Program-made: the position numbers and the translations under genes
In this document: positions 1 to 8,318 of the stretch, piece by piece
Numbering within the stretch: position 1 is the first letter of the stretch
How the letters are laid out: each line of letters starts with the position of its first letter
The notes under the pieces: model-generated
Told to the model about the DNA's origin: nothing
Databases searched by the model: none
What the model saw: only the letters and a program-made list of their open reading frames with translations
Source: Streptomyces diacarni
Lineage (GTDB): Bacteria > Actinomycetota > Actinomycetes > Streptomycetales > Streptomycetaceae
Direction: 5' to 3'
DNA length: 64,000 bases
Assembly: GCF_003323715.1 (NCBI RefSeq)
Contig: NZ_QOIN01000043.1
Span: forward strand, 1 to 64,000

Positions 1-98
1 AAGCCCTCCTCTGCCTCGCCCGCCGCAGAGCCGACGTGCTCTACGCCATGCTCCGCGACGGCACCTTCTACCAGCCCCAACCCGCCCCAGCCCCTTGA
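1..98 (+). CDS. IS110-family transposase, C-terminal tail (cut by window edge)
   Basis: The open frame enters at the left edge (first full codon at base 3) and ends at TGA 96-98. It encodes about 31 residues beginning ALLCLARRRADVLYAM and ending in a Pro/Gln-rich tail. This resembles the extreme C-terminus of IS110/IS116-type transposases (DEDD-type recombinases), which often end in LxxLARRRxxVLxAMLR followed by a short Pro-rich tail. The catalytic part lies outside the window, so whether the element is intact cannot be told. No terminal inverted repeat is visible, as expected for IS110 elements. It ends 43 bases before a transporter pseudogene, so the insertion may have removed that gene's natural upstream context. 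Confidence 0.62.
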   Translation, partial: ALLCLARRRADVLYAMLRDGTFYQPQPAPAP

Positions 99-141
99 CC
101 AAACAGATAGGGGCACCCCCCTCCCTCCCCCGGAGCTCCGT

Positions 142-1623
142 ATGACTGCCGTGGATGAGCGGTCGTCCGTGGAGACCAGCAACGCCGCCAGTTCTGGCCT
201 CTACACCTACGACCTCGCCCCGACGAAGAAAGAAGGGCGCCGCTGGGGCGCCTACAACGTCTTCACCCTCTGGGCCAACGATGTGCACAGCCTCGGGAAC
301 TACGCGTTCGCCATCGGGCTCTTCGCACTCGGACTCAACGTGTGGGGCATCCTGGCAGCCTTCGCGCTCGCCTCCGTCCTGCTCTTCCTCCTGCTGACGC
401 TCTCCGGCTTCATGGGCCACAAGACGGGCGTCCCCTTCCCCGTGATGAGCCGCATCGCGTTCGGCGTCAAGGGCGCGAAGATACCCGCCGGCGTGCGCGG
501 AGCCGTCGCCATCGCCTAGTTCGGCATCCAGACCTACCTGGCCTCATCCGTACTCAGCGCCCTGCTGGTGGCGATGTTCCCCGGCATGGGCCACCTGGAC
601 GACAACGCGGTCCTGGGCCAGTCGACGCTCGGCTGGATCACGTTCCTGGCCCTGTGGGCCCTGCAGATCCTCATCGTCAGCTACGGCATGCAGATGATCC
701 GCCGGTACATGGCCTTCGCCGCGCCCACGACGTTGATCACCATGTGCGCGCTCGCGGCCTGGATGTTCTTCCGCGCGGACGGCTCCGTCTCCCTGTCCAT
801 CGACGCGCCGCTCACCGGCGGAGCGATGTGGCTGCAGATCCTGCAGGGTGCCGCGCTGTGGGTGGTGGTCTACGGCACCTTCGTGCTCAACTTCTGCGAC
901 TTCACCCGGTCCGCCAGGAGCCGCAGCTCCATCGTCCGCGGCAACGTGATCGGCATACCCGTGAACATGCTCTTCTTCGCCATGATCGTCGCGGTGCTCA
1001 GCGGGGCCCAGTTCAAGCTCGACGGACATGTCATCACCAGCCCCACGGACATCGTGCGGACCATCCCGAACATGTTCCTGCTGGCCGTCGCCTCGCTCGC
1101 CCTGATCGCCCTGACCGTCGCGGTGAACCTGCTGGCCAACTTCGTCGCGCCCATCTACGCGCTGGTCAACCTCTTCCCCCGGCGGCTGAACTTCCGCAAG
1201 GCCGGGCTGGTCAGCGGCGTCCTGGGGCTGGTGATCCTGCCCTGGAACCTCTACAACAGCCCCGTCGTCGTCAACTACTTCCTCGGCGGGCTCGGCGCCC
1301 TGCTCGGACCGCTCTTCGGCGTGATCATGGCGGACTACTGGCTGCTGCGGAAGGCCCGCGTGAACGTGCCCGACCTCTACACCGAGGACGCCCAGGGCGA
1401 GTACCACTACCGCCGCGGCTACAACCCGCGCGCCGTCGCCGCCTTCGCGCCCAGCGCCGCGGCGGCTGTCGTGCTGGCGCTCGTCCCCGCCTTCCACGCC
1501 GTGGCCGGCTTCTCCTGGTTCATCGGCGCCCTCCTCGCCGCCGCCGGGTACGCGCTCATCGCGGACCGCGGCGTCGCGCTCCGCGACGTGGACGGCGAGG
1601 CCATCGCCGTCGCCGCCGAATGA
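142..1623 (+). pseudogene. NCS1-family nucleobase/allantoin permease broken by an in-frame amber codon
   Basis: The frame from ATG 142 (GGAG upstream) codes for a roughly 490-residue membrane transporter of the nucleobase:cation symporter-1 family (cytosine, purine, allantoin, hydantoin or thiamine permeases). The N-terminal half carries the family features NVFTLWANDVHSLGNYAF and the GHKTGVPFPVMSR loop. The only lesion is TAG at 517-519. The same frame continues without any shift as FGIQTYLASSVLSALL and runs to TGA at 1623, with the later membrane segments and a DYWLLRK-type C-terminal motif. Family members usually have Trp at the stop position (WFGVQ-like), so a single TGG to TAG change explains the break. 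The downstream racemase gene begins 46 bases later and would normally be co-transcribed. Readthrough, sequencing error and true inactivation are not distinguishable here. Confidence 0.85.
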
Positions 1624-1669
1624 CCGCACCACCAGTCGAAGACACCAACCAGCAGCAGAGGGCCGGAGC

Positions 1670-2395
1670 ATGCGCATCCTCATCGTGAACGTCAACACCA
1701 CGCGGTCCCTCACCGACGCGATCGGACGGCAGGCGGGAAGTGCCGCGTCGCCCGGGACCGAGATCGTGCCGCTCACCCCCTCGTTCGGCGCCGAGTCGGT
1801 CGAGGGCAACTACGAGAGCTACCTCGCCGCGCTCGCCGTGATGGAGACCGTCCGCGCCTACCGGGAGCCGTTCGACGCGGTGATCCAGGCCGGATACGGG
1901 GAGCACGGACGCGAAGGGCTCCAGGAACTGCTCGACGTCCCCGTCGTCGACATCACCGAGGCCGCCGCGAGCACCGCCCAGTTCCTGGGCCGCACCTACT
2001 CCGTCGTCACCAGCCTGGACCGTACGGTGCCCCTGATCGAGGAGCGCCTCCACGCGGCCGGGCTCAGCGCACGGTGCGCCTCCGTGCGCGCCAGCGGTCT
2101 GCCCGTACTCGCGCTGGAGCAGGACGAGAAAGCCGCCGTCGACGCCATCGCCGAGCAGGCCGCCCGTGCGGTGGAGGACGACCGCGCGGAGGTGGTCTGC
2201 CTGGGCTGCGGCGGCATGTCGGGACTGGCCGACCGCGTCGTCGAACGAACCGGGGTGCCCGTCGTGGACGGGGTGACCGCGGCCGTGAAGATCGCCGAGT
2301 CCCTCGTCGGCCTCGGCCTGTCGACGTCCAAGGTGCGGACGTACGCACCGCCGCGGCCCAAGGCGGTCCTCAACTGGCCACCGGTGGCGCGCTGA
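1670..2395 (+). CDS. Asp/Glu/hydantoin racemase family protein (allantoin/hydantoin racemase-like)
   Basis: A 241-residue cytoplasmic protein, the normal length for the family. It begins MRILIVNVNTT and has the ESVEGNYESYLAAL segment and the C-terminal catalytic motif LGCGGM, with Cys180 in the second active-site position. Such enzymes epimerise hydantoins or allantoin with two cysteines acting from opposite faces. Here the first position reads AVIQAGYGEHG, with Gly75 where classical hydantoin racemases have Cys (ACFGD-like), so a two-base racemase mechanism is doubtful. This may be a distinct subfamily that I believe occurs in other Streptomyces. It follows the broken NCS1 permease by 46 bases, a pairing typical of purine-ureide or hydantoin use. 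The ATG start is supported by the match to family N-termini. Confidence 0.85.
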   Translation: MRILIVNVNTTRSLTDAIGRQAGSAASPGTEIVPLTPSFGAESVEGNYESYLAALAVMETVRAYREPFDAVIQAGYGEHGREGLQELLDVPVVDITEAAASTAQFLGRTYSVVTSLDRTVPLIEERLHAAGLSARCASVRASGLPVLALEQDEKAAVDAIAEQAARAVEDDRAEVVCLGCGGMSGLADRVVERTGVPVVDGVTAAVKIAESLVGLGLSTSKVRTYAPPRPKAVLNWPPVAR

Positions 2396-2508
2396 CGCCG
2401 GTCCGGAGCGCGGGCCGCCGCGCCCGCGCCCGCACCCCCACACGTCATCAGCAGGCGAGTCCCCGCCAGGGGACGCCCGCTCGGAGAGTCGAACCGGAGG
2501 ACGAGGCC

Positions 2509-2967
2509 ATGATCCACCTGCACACCCGCGACGCGGTCGAGGAGTATCTGCGGGTGCGTGCGGATCTGTTCTGGGCCATGTGCACCGACCACCACAACGG
2601 CGTCGCCGCCCAGGAGATCGCGCGCACGGCCGCCGGCGCCTACAGCCCGCCCGTCATCGTGGAATACCTCTCCTGCGTCGCACTGCGCGACGACGCGCGG
2701 GCCGCCCTCCGCCGCGCCGGACTCGACCGCTGCGTGGGCGTGCGGTCGACCGGAGCGGGAGGCGGACCGCGCGCCGTGCTGCTCGCCGCGACCCGCGACC
2801 CCGCGGAACTGGAGGCCGAGGAACGCCGCACCCTGCCCGAGCGCGTCACCACGGCGTTGGGAAACGCGGGCATCCACCTGGAGATCCGCGACCACACCGC
2901 GCTGACCGCCGTGCTGCACGGCGGCGAGGAGGTCCGCCTCCGCCGCGCACGGCACCGGGCCGCCTGA
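2509..2967 (+). CDS. Uncharacterised 152-residue protein
   Basis: The start ATG 2509 is chosen because GGAGG lies 8 bases upstream; the frame is open further upstream but only as a shadow of the racemase gene. I do not recognise the family. The N-terminal part (DAVEEYLRVRADLFWAM, then EIARTAAGAYSPPVIVEYL) looks helical and could be a small helix-turn-helix fold. The C-terminal half alternates short strands and helices with an acidic stretch. There is no signal peptide or membrane segment. It lies 113 bases after the racemase on the same strand and 49 bases before the next gene. Base composition matches its neighbours, supporting real coding. Confidence 0.6.
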   Translation: MIHLHTRDAVEEYLRVRADLFWAMCTDHHNGVAAQEIARTAAGAYSPPVIVEYLSCVALRDDARAALRRAGLDRCVGVRSTGAGGGPRAVLLAATRDPAELEAEERRTLPERVTTALGNAGIHLEIRDHTALTAVLHGGEEVRLRRARHRAA

Positions 2968-3016
2968 GGGAACCACACAGGCCGCGGAGGCGTCGCGTCC
3001 CCTACCATGCCGGGCC

Positions 3017-3817
3017 ATGGCGATGTTCGTGCACGTGACGTCCGCGGCGAACGCGCCGCGCATCCGGCGGTCCGGCATCCGCGCGGCCGGTCACGGCCAG
3101 GGCGGGGCGCGCGGGGTCCACTGCTTTCCGGTGCTGCCCTCGTACACGCTCACCCACCAGTGGGTGCGCGAGCTGGCCCGGTTCGGCAGCCGGGGCGGGC
3201 TCGTGGCCGTCCATCTGCGCCTTGCGGACACCGAGCCGGTGCTGGTCGGCCGGTACACGGACCGGGCGCGGAACGCCCAGGAGACCCTGCGCGCCGCTGA
3301 GGCCGTACGCCGGATCGCGGCGCTGCCCGACCCGCGCGGGTGGGAGGTGTTCGTCCCCAGGGCGGTCACGGCGCGCGAGGTGCACCGGGTCCGCGGCGCG
3401 CCCCGCGTGGCGGGCTGGCGCCACCTGCCGGACGCGCACGGGAGGCGGCCGTGCACCTGCGCGGGGTGCCGGGAGCGCGGCGGGTACGGAGCACGGCGGC
3501 TGCGCGAGCGTCTCCCGCACCCGCTGGACGGCCCCCCGCCACCCGTCCGGGTGCTGCTCGAGAGGGTCGCGGCGGCCGGCGACCCCGGCGACCCGGCCGT
3601 GCTGCGCGAGGCACTGCACTGGTTCGGCATGCGCCGTCGGGGCCCCCTCGACCAGTTGCGCCCTCTCGCCCGCCACCCCGACCCCGGGGTGAGGGAGGAC
3701 CTGGTGTGGGCGCTGGCCCGCTGGTCGACCCCGGGGGTCGCCGCGCTGCTCGACGGTCTGGCCGAGGACCCGCACCCGGACGTCAGGGAGGCGGTGGAGG
3801 ACGTCAGGGACGGCTGA
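3017..3817 (+). CDS. Uncharacterised protein: ADP-ribosyltransferase-like N-terminus, Cys cluster, HEAT-like C-terminus
   Basis: A 266-residue cytoplasmic protein. The first 75 residues follow the pattern FVHVTSAANAPRIRRSGIRA, then GVHCFPVLPSY and LVAVHLRL. In outline this resembles folds in which a His-containing strand, a short helix and 'GI' precede an extended strand, as in small ADP-ribosyltransferase or RNA 2'-phosphotransferase-like domains. A central PCTCAGCRERGGYG segment offers three close cysteines that could bind a metal. The last 90 residues hold two to three HEAT-like helical repeats (LRPLARHPDPGVREDLVWAL, then LLDGLAEDPHPDVREAVEDV). The ART-like reading is inference from pattern only; the HEAT-like part is firmer. 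It converges on the lactonase gene with a 13-base gap. Confidence 0.6.
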   Translation: MAMFVHVTSAANAPRIRRSGIRAAGHGQGGARGVHCFPVLPSYTLTHQWVRELARFGSRGGLVAVHLRLADTEPVLVGRYTDRARNAQETLRAAEAVRRIAALPDPRGWEVFVPRAVTAREVHRVRGAPRVAGWRHLPDAHGRRPCTCAGCRERGGYGARRLRERLPHPLDGPPPPVRVLLERVAAAGDPGDPAVLREALHWFGMRRRGPLDQLRPLARHPDPGVREDLVWALARWSTPGVAALLDGLAEDPHPDVREAVEDVRDG

Positions 3818-3830
3818 CCGCAGCCGCGCG

Positions 3831-4694
3831 TCACCCCGTCGCGGGAGGGGTGCTCAGGCCGTAGGTGCGCGCCGCCGTCCCCGACCACACCTGGACCTGT
3901 TCGCTCGGGGCCAGCGCGGCGGTGAGCGTGCGGGTCGTCGCCATGACGTCCGCGTAGCGGGCGGCCAGTGTGCACACGGGCCAGTCGGAACCGAACATCA
4001 CGCGCTGTGGGCCGAAGGCGTCGAGGGCCGCGTCCACGCAGCCGCGCAGCTCCTCGACCGTCCAGGTGTCCCAGTCGGCTTCGGTGACCAGCCCCGAGAG
4101 CTTGGCGACGGTGTTGGGCAGCGCGGCCAGGCGCCGCAGCCCGGCCTCCCAGGCCCGGGTCTCCCCCGTGGCCAGTGGCGGCTTGCCCAGATGGTCGAGC
4201 ACGAAGGTCAGTTCGGGAACGGCGGCCGCCGCCCGCTCCGCCGCCGGCAGTTGGTGCGGCAGGACGACGAGGTCGTAGCTGAGTCCCCGCGCCGCCACGG
4301 CACGCAGTCCGCGCAGAACGTCGGGGCGCACCAGCCACTCGGGGTCGGGCTCGCCCTGCACCTGATGGCGGATGCCGCGCAGGAACCGGCCGCCGGGCAG
4401 CGCACGCAGCCTGGACAGCTCCTCCGCCACGCCCGCAGCGGTCAGGTCCGTCCAGCCGACCACGGCCGCGATCAGGTCGCTGCCGGCCGCCAGGGCGAGG
4501 AGTTCGGGGGTCTCCCGCGCCTCGGTGACGGTCTGCACCAGGACGCTCGCCGTCACCGAGGCGGCACGGGCCTCGCCCGCGAACTCGGCGGCGGAAAACG
4601 AACGGCGCAGCGGTGCCATGGCGGGGCCGCTGATCCAGGGCTGGTCGCGCACGCTCAGGTCCCACACATGGTGGTGCGCGTCGACGACGTGCAT
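3831..4694 (-). CDS. Amidohydrolase-2 family lactonase, probable L-fuconolactonase
   Basis: A 287-residue member of the amidohydrolase TIM-barrel family. It has the N-terminal metal motif VDAHHHVWD, a central FLRGIRHQ, a LVVLPHQLP strand, FVLDHLGKP with the conserved HLGKP, and VMFGSDWPVC with the catalytic Asp. This set is typical of L-fucono-1,5-lactonase and related sugar lactonases. The ATG at 4694 is preferred over an in-frame GTG at 4718 because GAGAGAGG sits 8 bases before it and the protein then begins MHVVDAHHH. It is the last gene of the minus-strand fucose set, 76 bases after the transporter. It would open the lactone made by the aldo/keto reductase before dehydration by the enolase-family enzyme. 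Confidence 0.85.
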   Translation of the reverse strand: MHVVDAHHHVWDLSVRDQPWISGPAMAPLRRSFSAAEFAGEARAASVTASVLVQTVTEARETPELLALAAGSDLIAAVVGWTDLTAAGVAEELSRLRALPGGRFLRGIRHQVQGEPDPEWLVRPDVLRGLRAVAARGLSYDLVVLPHQLPAAERAAAAVPELTFVLDHLGKPPLATGETRAWEAGLRRLAALPNTVAKLSGLVTEADWDTWTVEELRGCVDAALDAFGPQRVMFGSDWPVCTLAARYADVMATTRTLTAALAPSEQVQVWSGTAARTYGLSTPPATG

Positions 4695-4770
4695 GCTGGG
4701 CGCCTCTCTCCTCGTCACAGGGCTCGGGCCTCCCCCGGGGTACCGAGGGTGTCAGGTTCGTGGCCTGGCC

Positions 4771-6153
4771 TCAGGCGCGGGCGGCCGGGGGCGGCTCGGT
4801 GAGCCAGAGGTGCTCGATCTCTTCGAGCGACTTGCCACAGGTCTCGGGCACGCGGCGGGCCACGTACCAGGCGGCGACGGCGGACAGGAAGGCGAAGAGC
4901 GCGAAGACCGTGCTGCCGATGGCGTGCAGGACGTCGGGAAAGACCAGGGAGAAGAGGAAGTTGAGCAGGTACTGGGTGAAGGTGATCACGCCCATGCCGA
5001 GGGCGCGGGCGCGGAGCGGAAGCACCTCGGGGCAGTAGAGCCAAAACACCGGGCCCAGGCCGAAGCCGAAGGCGAAGGTGTAGACGAACACGCAGGTGAC
5101 GGCGACAGCGGTGACGTCGGGGAAGAGGGCGAGGACGATCATCGGTGGCACCTGTACGGCCAGCGAGAGGGTCAGGAGCTTCACCCTGCCGAGGCGTTCG
5201 ATGAAGGGCAGCGAGGCCGCCGTCGAGAGCACCAGGGCCGCGCCCACGCAGTAGTTGGCGAGGGTGCCGGCGCTGCCGGACCCTTCGGGGGTGAGGTGCT
5301 CGAAGATGATCGGGGCGTAGTAGACGACGGCGTTGATGCCGGTGAAGACCTGGAAGAACGTCAGGATCAGGGTGATGCGCAGGGGTCTGCGGTAGTGCCC
5401 GGTGAACAGCTCGCACAGCCCCGCGTGTTGCTCCACGAGGCTGGTGCGGATCTCCTCGACCTCGGCGCGGGCCGCCCCGTCGGTGGAGCGCAGCGTGCGC
5501 AGCACCGACTCGGCCTCCTTCACCCGGCCGTGCATCATCAGCCAGCGGGGGCCCGCCGGGCTGATGACCATGCCGGCCAGGAACACGGCGGCCGGCAGGG
5601 CACCCAGTCCCAGCATCCACTCCCAGGCACCGGAGGAGGAGAGCACGTCGCCGACGGTGAACGCGACGAGGATGCCGACGTTGACGGACAGCTGGTAGAG
5701 CGCGGTGATGCGGCCGCGCAGATGCTTGGGCGCGAGCTCGCTCAGGTAGATGAGGCCGAACATGTTGGCCAGGCCGACCGCGAAGCCCAGGACGAACCGG
5801 GAGACCATGAGCGTGGCGGCGTTCGGGGCCAGGCCGCAGCCGATCGAGCCGACAACGAAGATGATGCCCGCCAGGACCAGCAGGTGCCGGCGGTCCCAGC
5901 GCCGTGCGGCGAGCGAACCGGCGACGATGGCCGGCAGCGCGCCGAGCAGCAGCAGGCTGGTGACCAGGCCCTGTCCTGTGGAGCTGAGGCCGAAGTCGTC
6001 GGTCAGCGGTTCGAGCGCTCCGGATATGGCGCCCGAGTCGTAGCCGTACAGGACGCCCGAGAGACCGCCGAGCACGGCGACCCAGTGCACTCTTCCGGGT
6101 ACCGCTCCCCCGTCCTGCGCTCGGGCGGCCGCGCCCGTCCGTATCTGTGTCAC
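4771..6153 (-). CDS. MFS sugar porter, probable L-fucose/sugar uptake
   Basis: A 460-residue, 12-helix major facilitator protein of the sugar porter family. It has the first-helix signature [18 protein letters not shown], the loop motif [29 protein letters not shown] after helix 4, a [13 protein letters not shown] variant of the usual PESPRWL, and a [15 protein letters not shown] ending that replaces PETKGxxLE. The GTG at 6153 is chosen because GGAAGGA lies just upstream and the frame above it belongs to the mutarotase region. It sits between the mutarotase (64-base gap) and the lactonase in the fucose gene set, so L-fucose is the likely substrate. The transported sugar itself is inferred from context. 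Confidence 0.88.
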   Translation of the reverse strand: MTQIRTGAAARAQDGGAVPGRVHWVAVLGGLSGVLYGYDSGAISGALEPLTDDFGLSSTGQGLVTSLLLLGALPAIVAGSLAARRWDRRHLLVLAGIIFVVGSIGCGLAPNAATLMVSRFVLGFAVGLANMFGLIYLSELAPKHLRGRITALYQLSVNVGILVAFTVGDVLSSSGAWEWMLGLGALPAAVFLAGMVISPAGPRWLMMHGRVKEAESVLRTLRSTDGAARAEVEEIRTSLVEQHAGLCELFTGHYRRPLRITLILTFFQVFTGINAVVYYAPIIFEHLTPEGSGSAGTLANYCVGAALVLSTAASLPFIERLGRVKLLTLSLAVQVPPMIVLALFPDVTAVAVTCVFVYTFAFGFGLGPVFWLYCPEVLPLRARALGMGVITFTQYLLNFLFSLVFPDVLHAIGSTVFALFAFLSAVAAWYVARRVPETCGKSLEEIEHLWLTEPPPAARA

Positions 6154-6217
6154 GGGTTGTCGTCCTTCCGGGTCGGATCGGTTCTCACTGCCCCGACAGG
6201 CCACGGACGCGGTGACC

Positions 6218-6562
6218 TCACGGCCGCCGGTCCGCTTCTTCTCGGGGGTCGGGCAGCTGCCACACCACCGGCAGCCCGGCGTCCGCTCCGCGGGCGGAGT
6301 AGTCGTGCACCACGTCGAGGAGTTCGGCCATCCGCGCCTGCCAGCCGACGTTGACCGGAAGGCGCTCCAGCTCGGCGAGCAGCCGCGCGTAGTCCTCGCA
6401 CTCGATGAGGTGGAACAGGTCCGTGCCGCCGCGCCAGATCGTCCAGGAGGTGCACCCGGCCGCCCGGATGGCGGCGGACAGTCCGGCGGGCACCTCCCGG
6501 TGCGCCGCCTCGTACTCGGCGATGCGCTCCTCGCGCACGCGCGTGTGCAGAGCAACCCTCAT
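6218..6562 (-). CDS. L-rhamnose/L-fucose mutarotase family protein (RhaM-like)
   Basis: A 114-residue small ferredoxin-like fold protein, typical length for the RhaM/DUF718 family that interconverts alpha and beta anomers of 6-deoxy sugars. Family landmarks are the N-terminal [40 protein letters not shown] and [14 protein letters not shown], ending in a PVVWQLPD strand. The start ATG overlaps the stop of the aldo/keto reductase (ATGA), showing translational coupling. In this operon it would supply the anomer used by the sugar dehydrogenase, so L-fucose mutarotase activity is the best guess; rhamnose cannot be excluded from sequence alone. Confidence 0.88.
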   Translation of the reverse strand: MRVALHTRVREERIAEYEAAHREVPAGLSAAIRAAGCTSWTIWRGGTDLFHLIECEDYARLLAELERLPVNVGWQARMAELLDVVHDYSARGADAGLPVVWQLPDPREEADRRP

Positions 6563-7560
6563 GACGTCACCTTTCGGTGTCCGGTGTGGCCGAGCAGTCC
6601 GGAGGAAGCGAGCGCCTCCCACAGGCCGTCGGGGAACGGCCTTCGGAACTGGGCGGCCGCGTCCCGGACTTCGGCCGGGGTCCGCAGGCCCAGCAGCACC
6701 GCGGCGACGGCGGGGTGGCCCAGCGGGAAGCGCGCTGCGGCGGCGCGCAGGGGCACCCCGTACTCCGCGCAGATCCGCCCCAGGCCCTGCGCCCGCTCCA
6801 GCAGGTGCCGGGGAGCGGGCCGGTAGTCGTAGGTCGCCTCGGGCCGCGGGTCGGCGAGCACTCCGGAGTTGAAGACGCCCCCGGCCACCACCGAGGTGCC
6901 CCGCGCGTGGGCGGCGGGCAGCAGGTCCGCGAGGCCGCTGCGGTCGAGCAGGGTGTAGCGGCCGGCGAGCAGGACGGCGTCGATGTCGGTGTCGCGCACG
7001 AACCTGGCGGGCATCGCGGTGGTGTTCATGCCGACGCCGATCGCCTTGACGACACCCTCGCCTCTGAGGCGTTCCAGCGCGGGGTAGGCCTGGTCGAGGA
7101 CTGCACGCTCGTGGTCGTCCGGGTCGTGGAGGTAGACGATGTCCACCCGGTCGAGTCCGAGCCGTTCGAGGCTGGCCTCCAGGCTGCGGCGGACTCCGTC
7201 CGCGGTGAAGTCCCACACTCTGCGCTGGTCGGCCGAGACGGCGAATCCGTGGGCCATGTCGTCGCCCCGCGCGCCACTGACCGGTTCGAGGAGTCGTCCG
7301 ACCTTTGTGGAGACGGTGAAGTCGTCCCGCGGCCGCCCGCGCAGCGCGGCGCCCAGCCGCCGTTCGGCCAGACCGAGCCCGTAGTGCGGCGCCACGTCGA
7401 AGGTGCGCACCCCCTCCTCCCACGCGGTGTCCACCGTGGCCAGCGCCTGCTCCTCGCTCACCGCCTCGTACAGGTTGCCGAGGCAGGCGGCGCCGAAGGC
7501 GAGCCGGGTCACCCGAGCCGTGCTCCCACCGAGCACGGCATGCGGCAGTACGCCGCTCAT
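6559..7560 (-). CDS. Aldo/keto reductase, probable L-fucose (D-threo-aldose) 1-dehydrogenase
   Basis: A 333-residue NAD(P)-dependent TIM-barrel oxidoreductase. The catalytic tetrad of the superfamily is visible: Asp55 and Tyr60 in FDVAPHYG, Lys86 in STKVGRLL, and His145 in IVYLHDPDD. The body matches the D-threo-aldose 1-dehydrogenase branch, which oxidises L-fucose at C1 to the lactone. The ATG at 7560 overlaps the stop of the SDR gene (ATGA) and the gene's own stop overlaps the mutarotase start, so three genes are translationally coupled. With the lactonase it would convert L-fucose to L-fuconate. Cofactor preference is not readable from the motifs. Confidence 0.87.
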   Translation of the reverse strand: MSGVLPHAVLGGSTARVTRLAFGAACLGNLYEAVSEEQALATVDTAWEEGVRTFDVAPHYGLGLAERRLGAALRGRPRDDFTVSTKVGRLLEPVSGARGDDMAHGFAVSADQRRVWDFTADGVRRSLEASLERLGLDRVDIVYLHDPDDHERAVLDQAYPALERLRGEGVVKAIGVGMNTTAMPARFVRDTDIDAVLLAGRYTLLDRSGLADLLPAAHARGTSVVAGGVFNSGVLADPRPEATYDYRPAPRHLLERAQGLGRICAEYGVPLRAAAARFPLGHPAVAAVLLGLRTPAEVRDAAAQFRRPFPDGLWEALASSGLLGHTGHRKVTS

Positions 7561-8318
7561 GTGCCGGCCGGCCGCAGGCGCAGCCCCGACATGCCGCCGT
7601 CGACCGCGAGTGCCGTACCGGTCACCGATCCGGCGCCGGGCGAGGCCAGGTGGACGATGGCGGCGGCGACCTCCTCGGCAGCGACGAGGCGGCCGTGCGG
7701 CTGGCGGGCCTCGAGCGCCCGCCGCTCGGCCTCGGGGTCGTCGGCCGCCGCCAGCAGCCGACCCACCCAGGGCGTGTCGACCGTCCCGGGGTTGACGCAG
7801 TTGACGCGGATGCCCTCGCGGACGTGGTCGGCCGCCATGGCCAGCGTCAGCGCGTGCACCGCGCCCTTGCTGGCCGAGTACAGGGCGCGCTGCGGCAGCC
7901 CCGCGGTGGCCGCGATGGAGCAGGTGTTGACGATCGCGGCACGCGGCGAGCGCCGCAGGTGGGGCAGGGCGGCGCGGGTGGTGCGCGCGATGCCGACGAC
8001 GTTGACGTCGAGCACCCGCTGCCACTCGGTCTCGGTGTTGTCCGCGACCGTGCCCGCGGCCCCGATGCCCGCGTTGTTGACCAGGATGTCGATGCCCCCG
8101 AGCAGGTCGGCAGCGCGCTGGACGGCCGAGCGGACGGAGGCGTCGTCCGCGACGTCCGCCCTGATGCCGTGCAGCGGTGCCTCCACCTTAGAGGGCTCCA
8201 GGTCGAGCACGGCGACCTCGGCGCCGCCGTCGGCCAGCCGCCGGGCGGTGGCCCGGCCGATTCCCGAGGCTCCGCCGGTGACGACGGCGCGCAGTCCGGT
8301 GAGTTCCTGCGTGGTCAT
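7557..8318 (-). CDS. Short-chain dehydrogenase, probable 2-keto-3-deoxy-L-fuconate dehydrogenase
   Basis: A 253-residue classical SDR. It has the nucleotide-binding motif TGGASGIG at residues 14-21, an acidic residue after the second strand (VLDLE, suggesting NAD preference), NNAG at 81-84, and the catalytic Ser134, Tyr147 and Lys151 (YSASK). The C-terminal [14 protein letters not shown] is typical. In oxidative fucose pathways an SDR next to fuconate dehydratase oxidises 2-keto-3-deoxy-L-fuconate to the 2,4-diketo acid, and this gene directly follows the dehydratase with an ATGA overlap. The hydrolase that would split the diketo acid to pyruvate and lactate is not in the window. Confidence 0.87.
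   Translation of the reverse strand: MTTQELTGLRAVVTGGASGIGRATARRLADGGAEVAVLDLEPSKVEAPLHGIRADVADDASVRSAVQRAADLLGGIDILVNNAGIGAAGTVADNTETEWQRVLDVNVVGIARTTRAALPHLRRSPRAAIVNTCSIAATAGLPQRALYSASKGAVHALTLAMAADHVREGIRVNCVNPGTVDTPWVGRLLAAADDPEAERRALEARQPHGRLVAAEEVAAAIVHLASPGAGSVTGTALAVDGGMSGLRLRPAGT

Noticed and set aside
142..519. Reading the first 125 codons of the NCS1 frame as a separate small protein
   Set aside because: The same frame continues after TAG with the expected family sequence, so it is a truncated product of a broken gene, not an independent gene.
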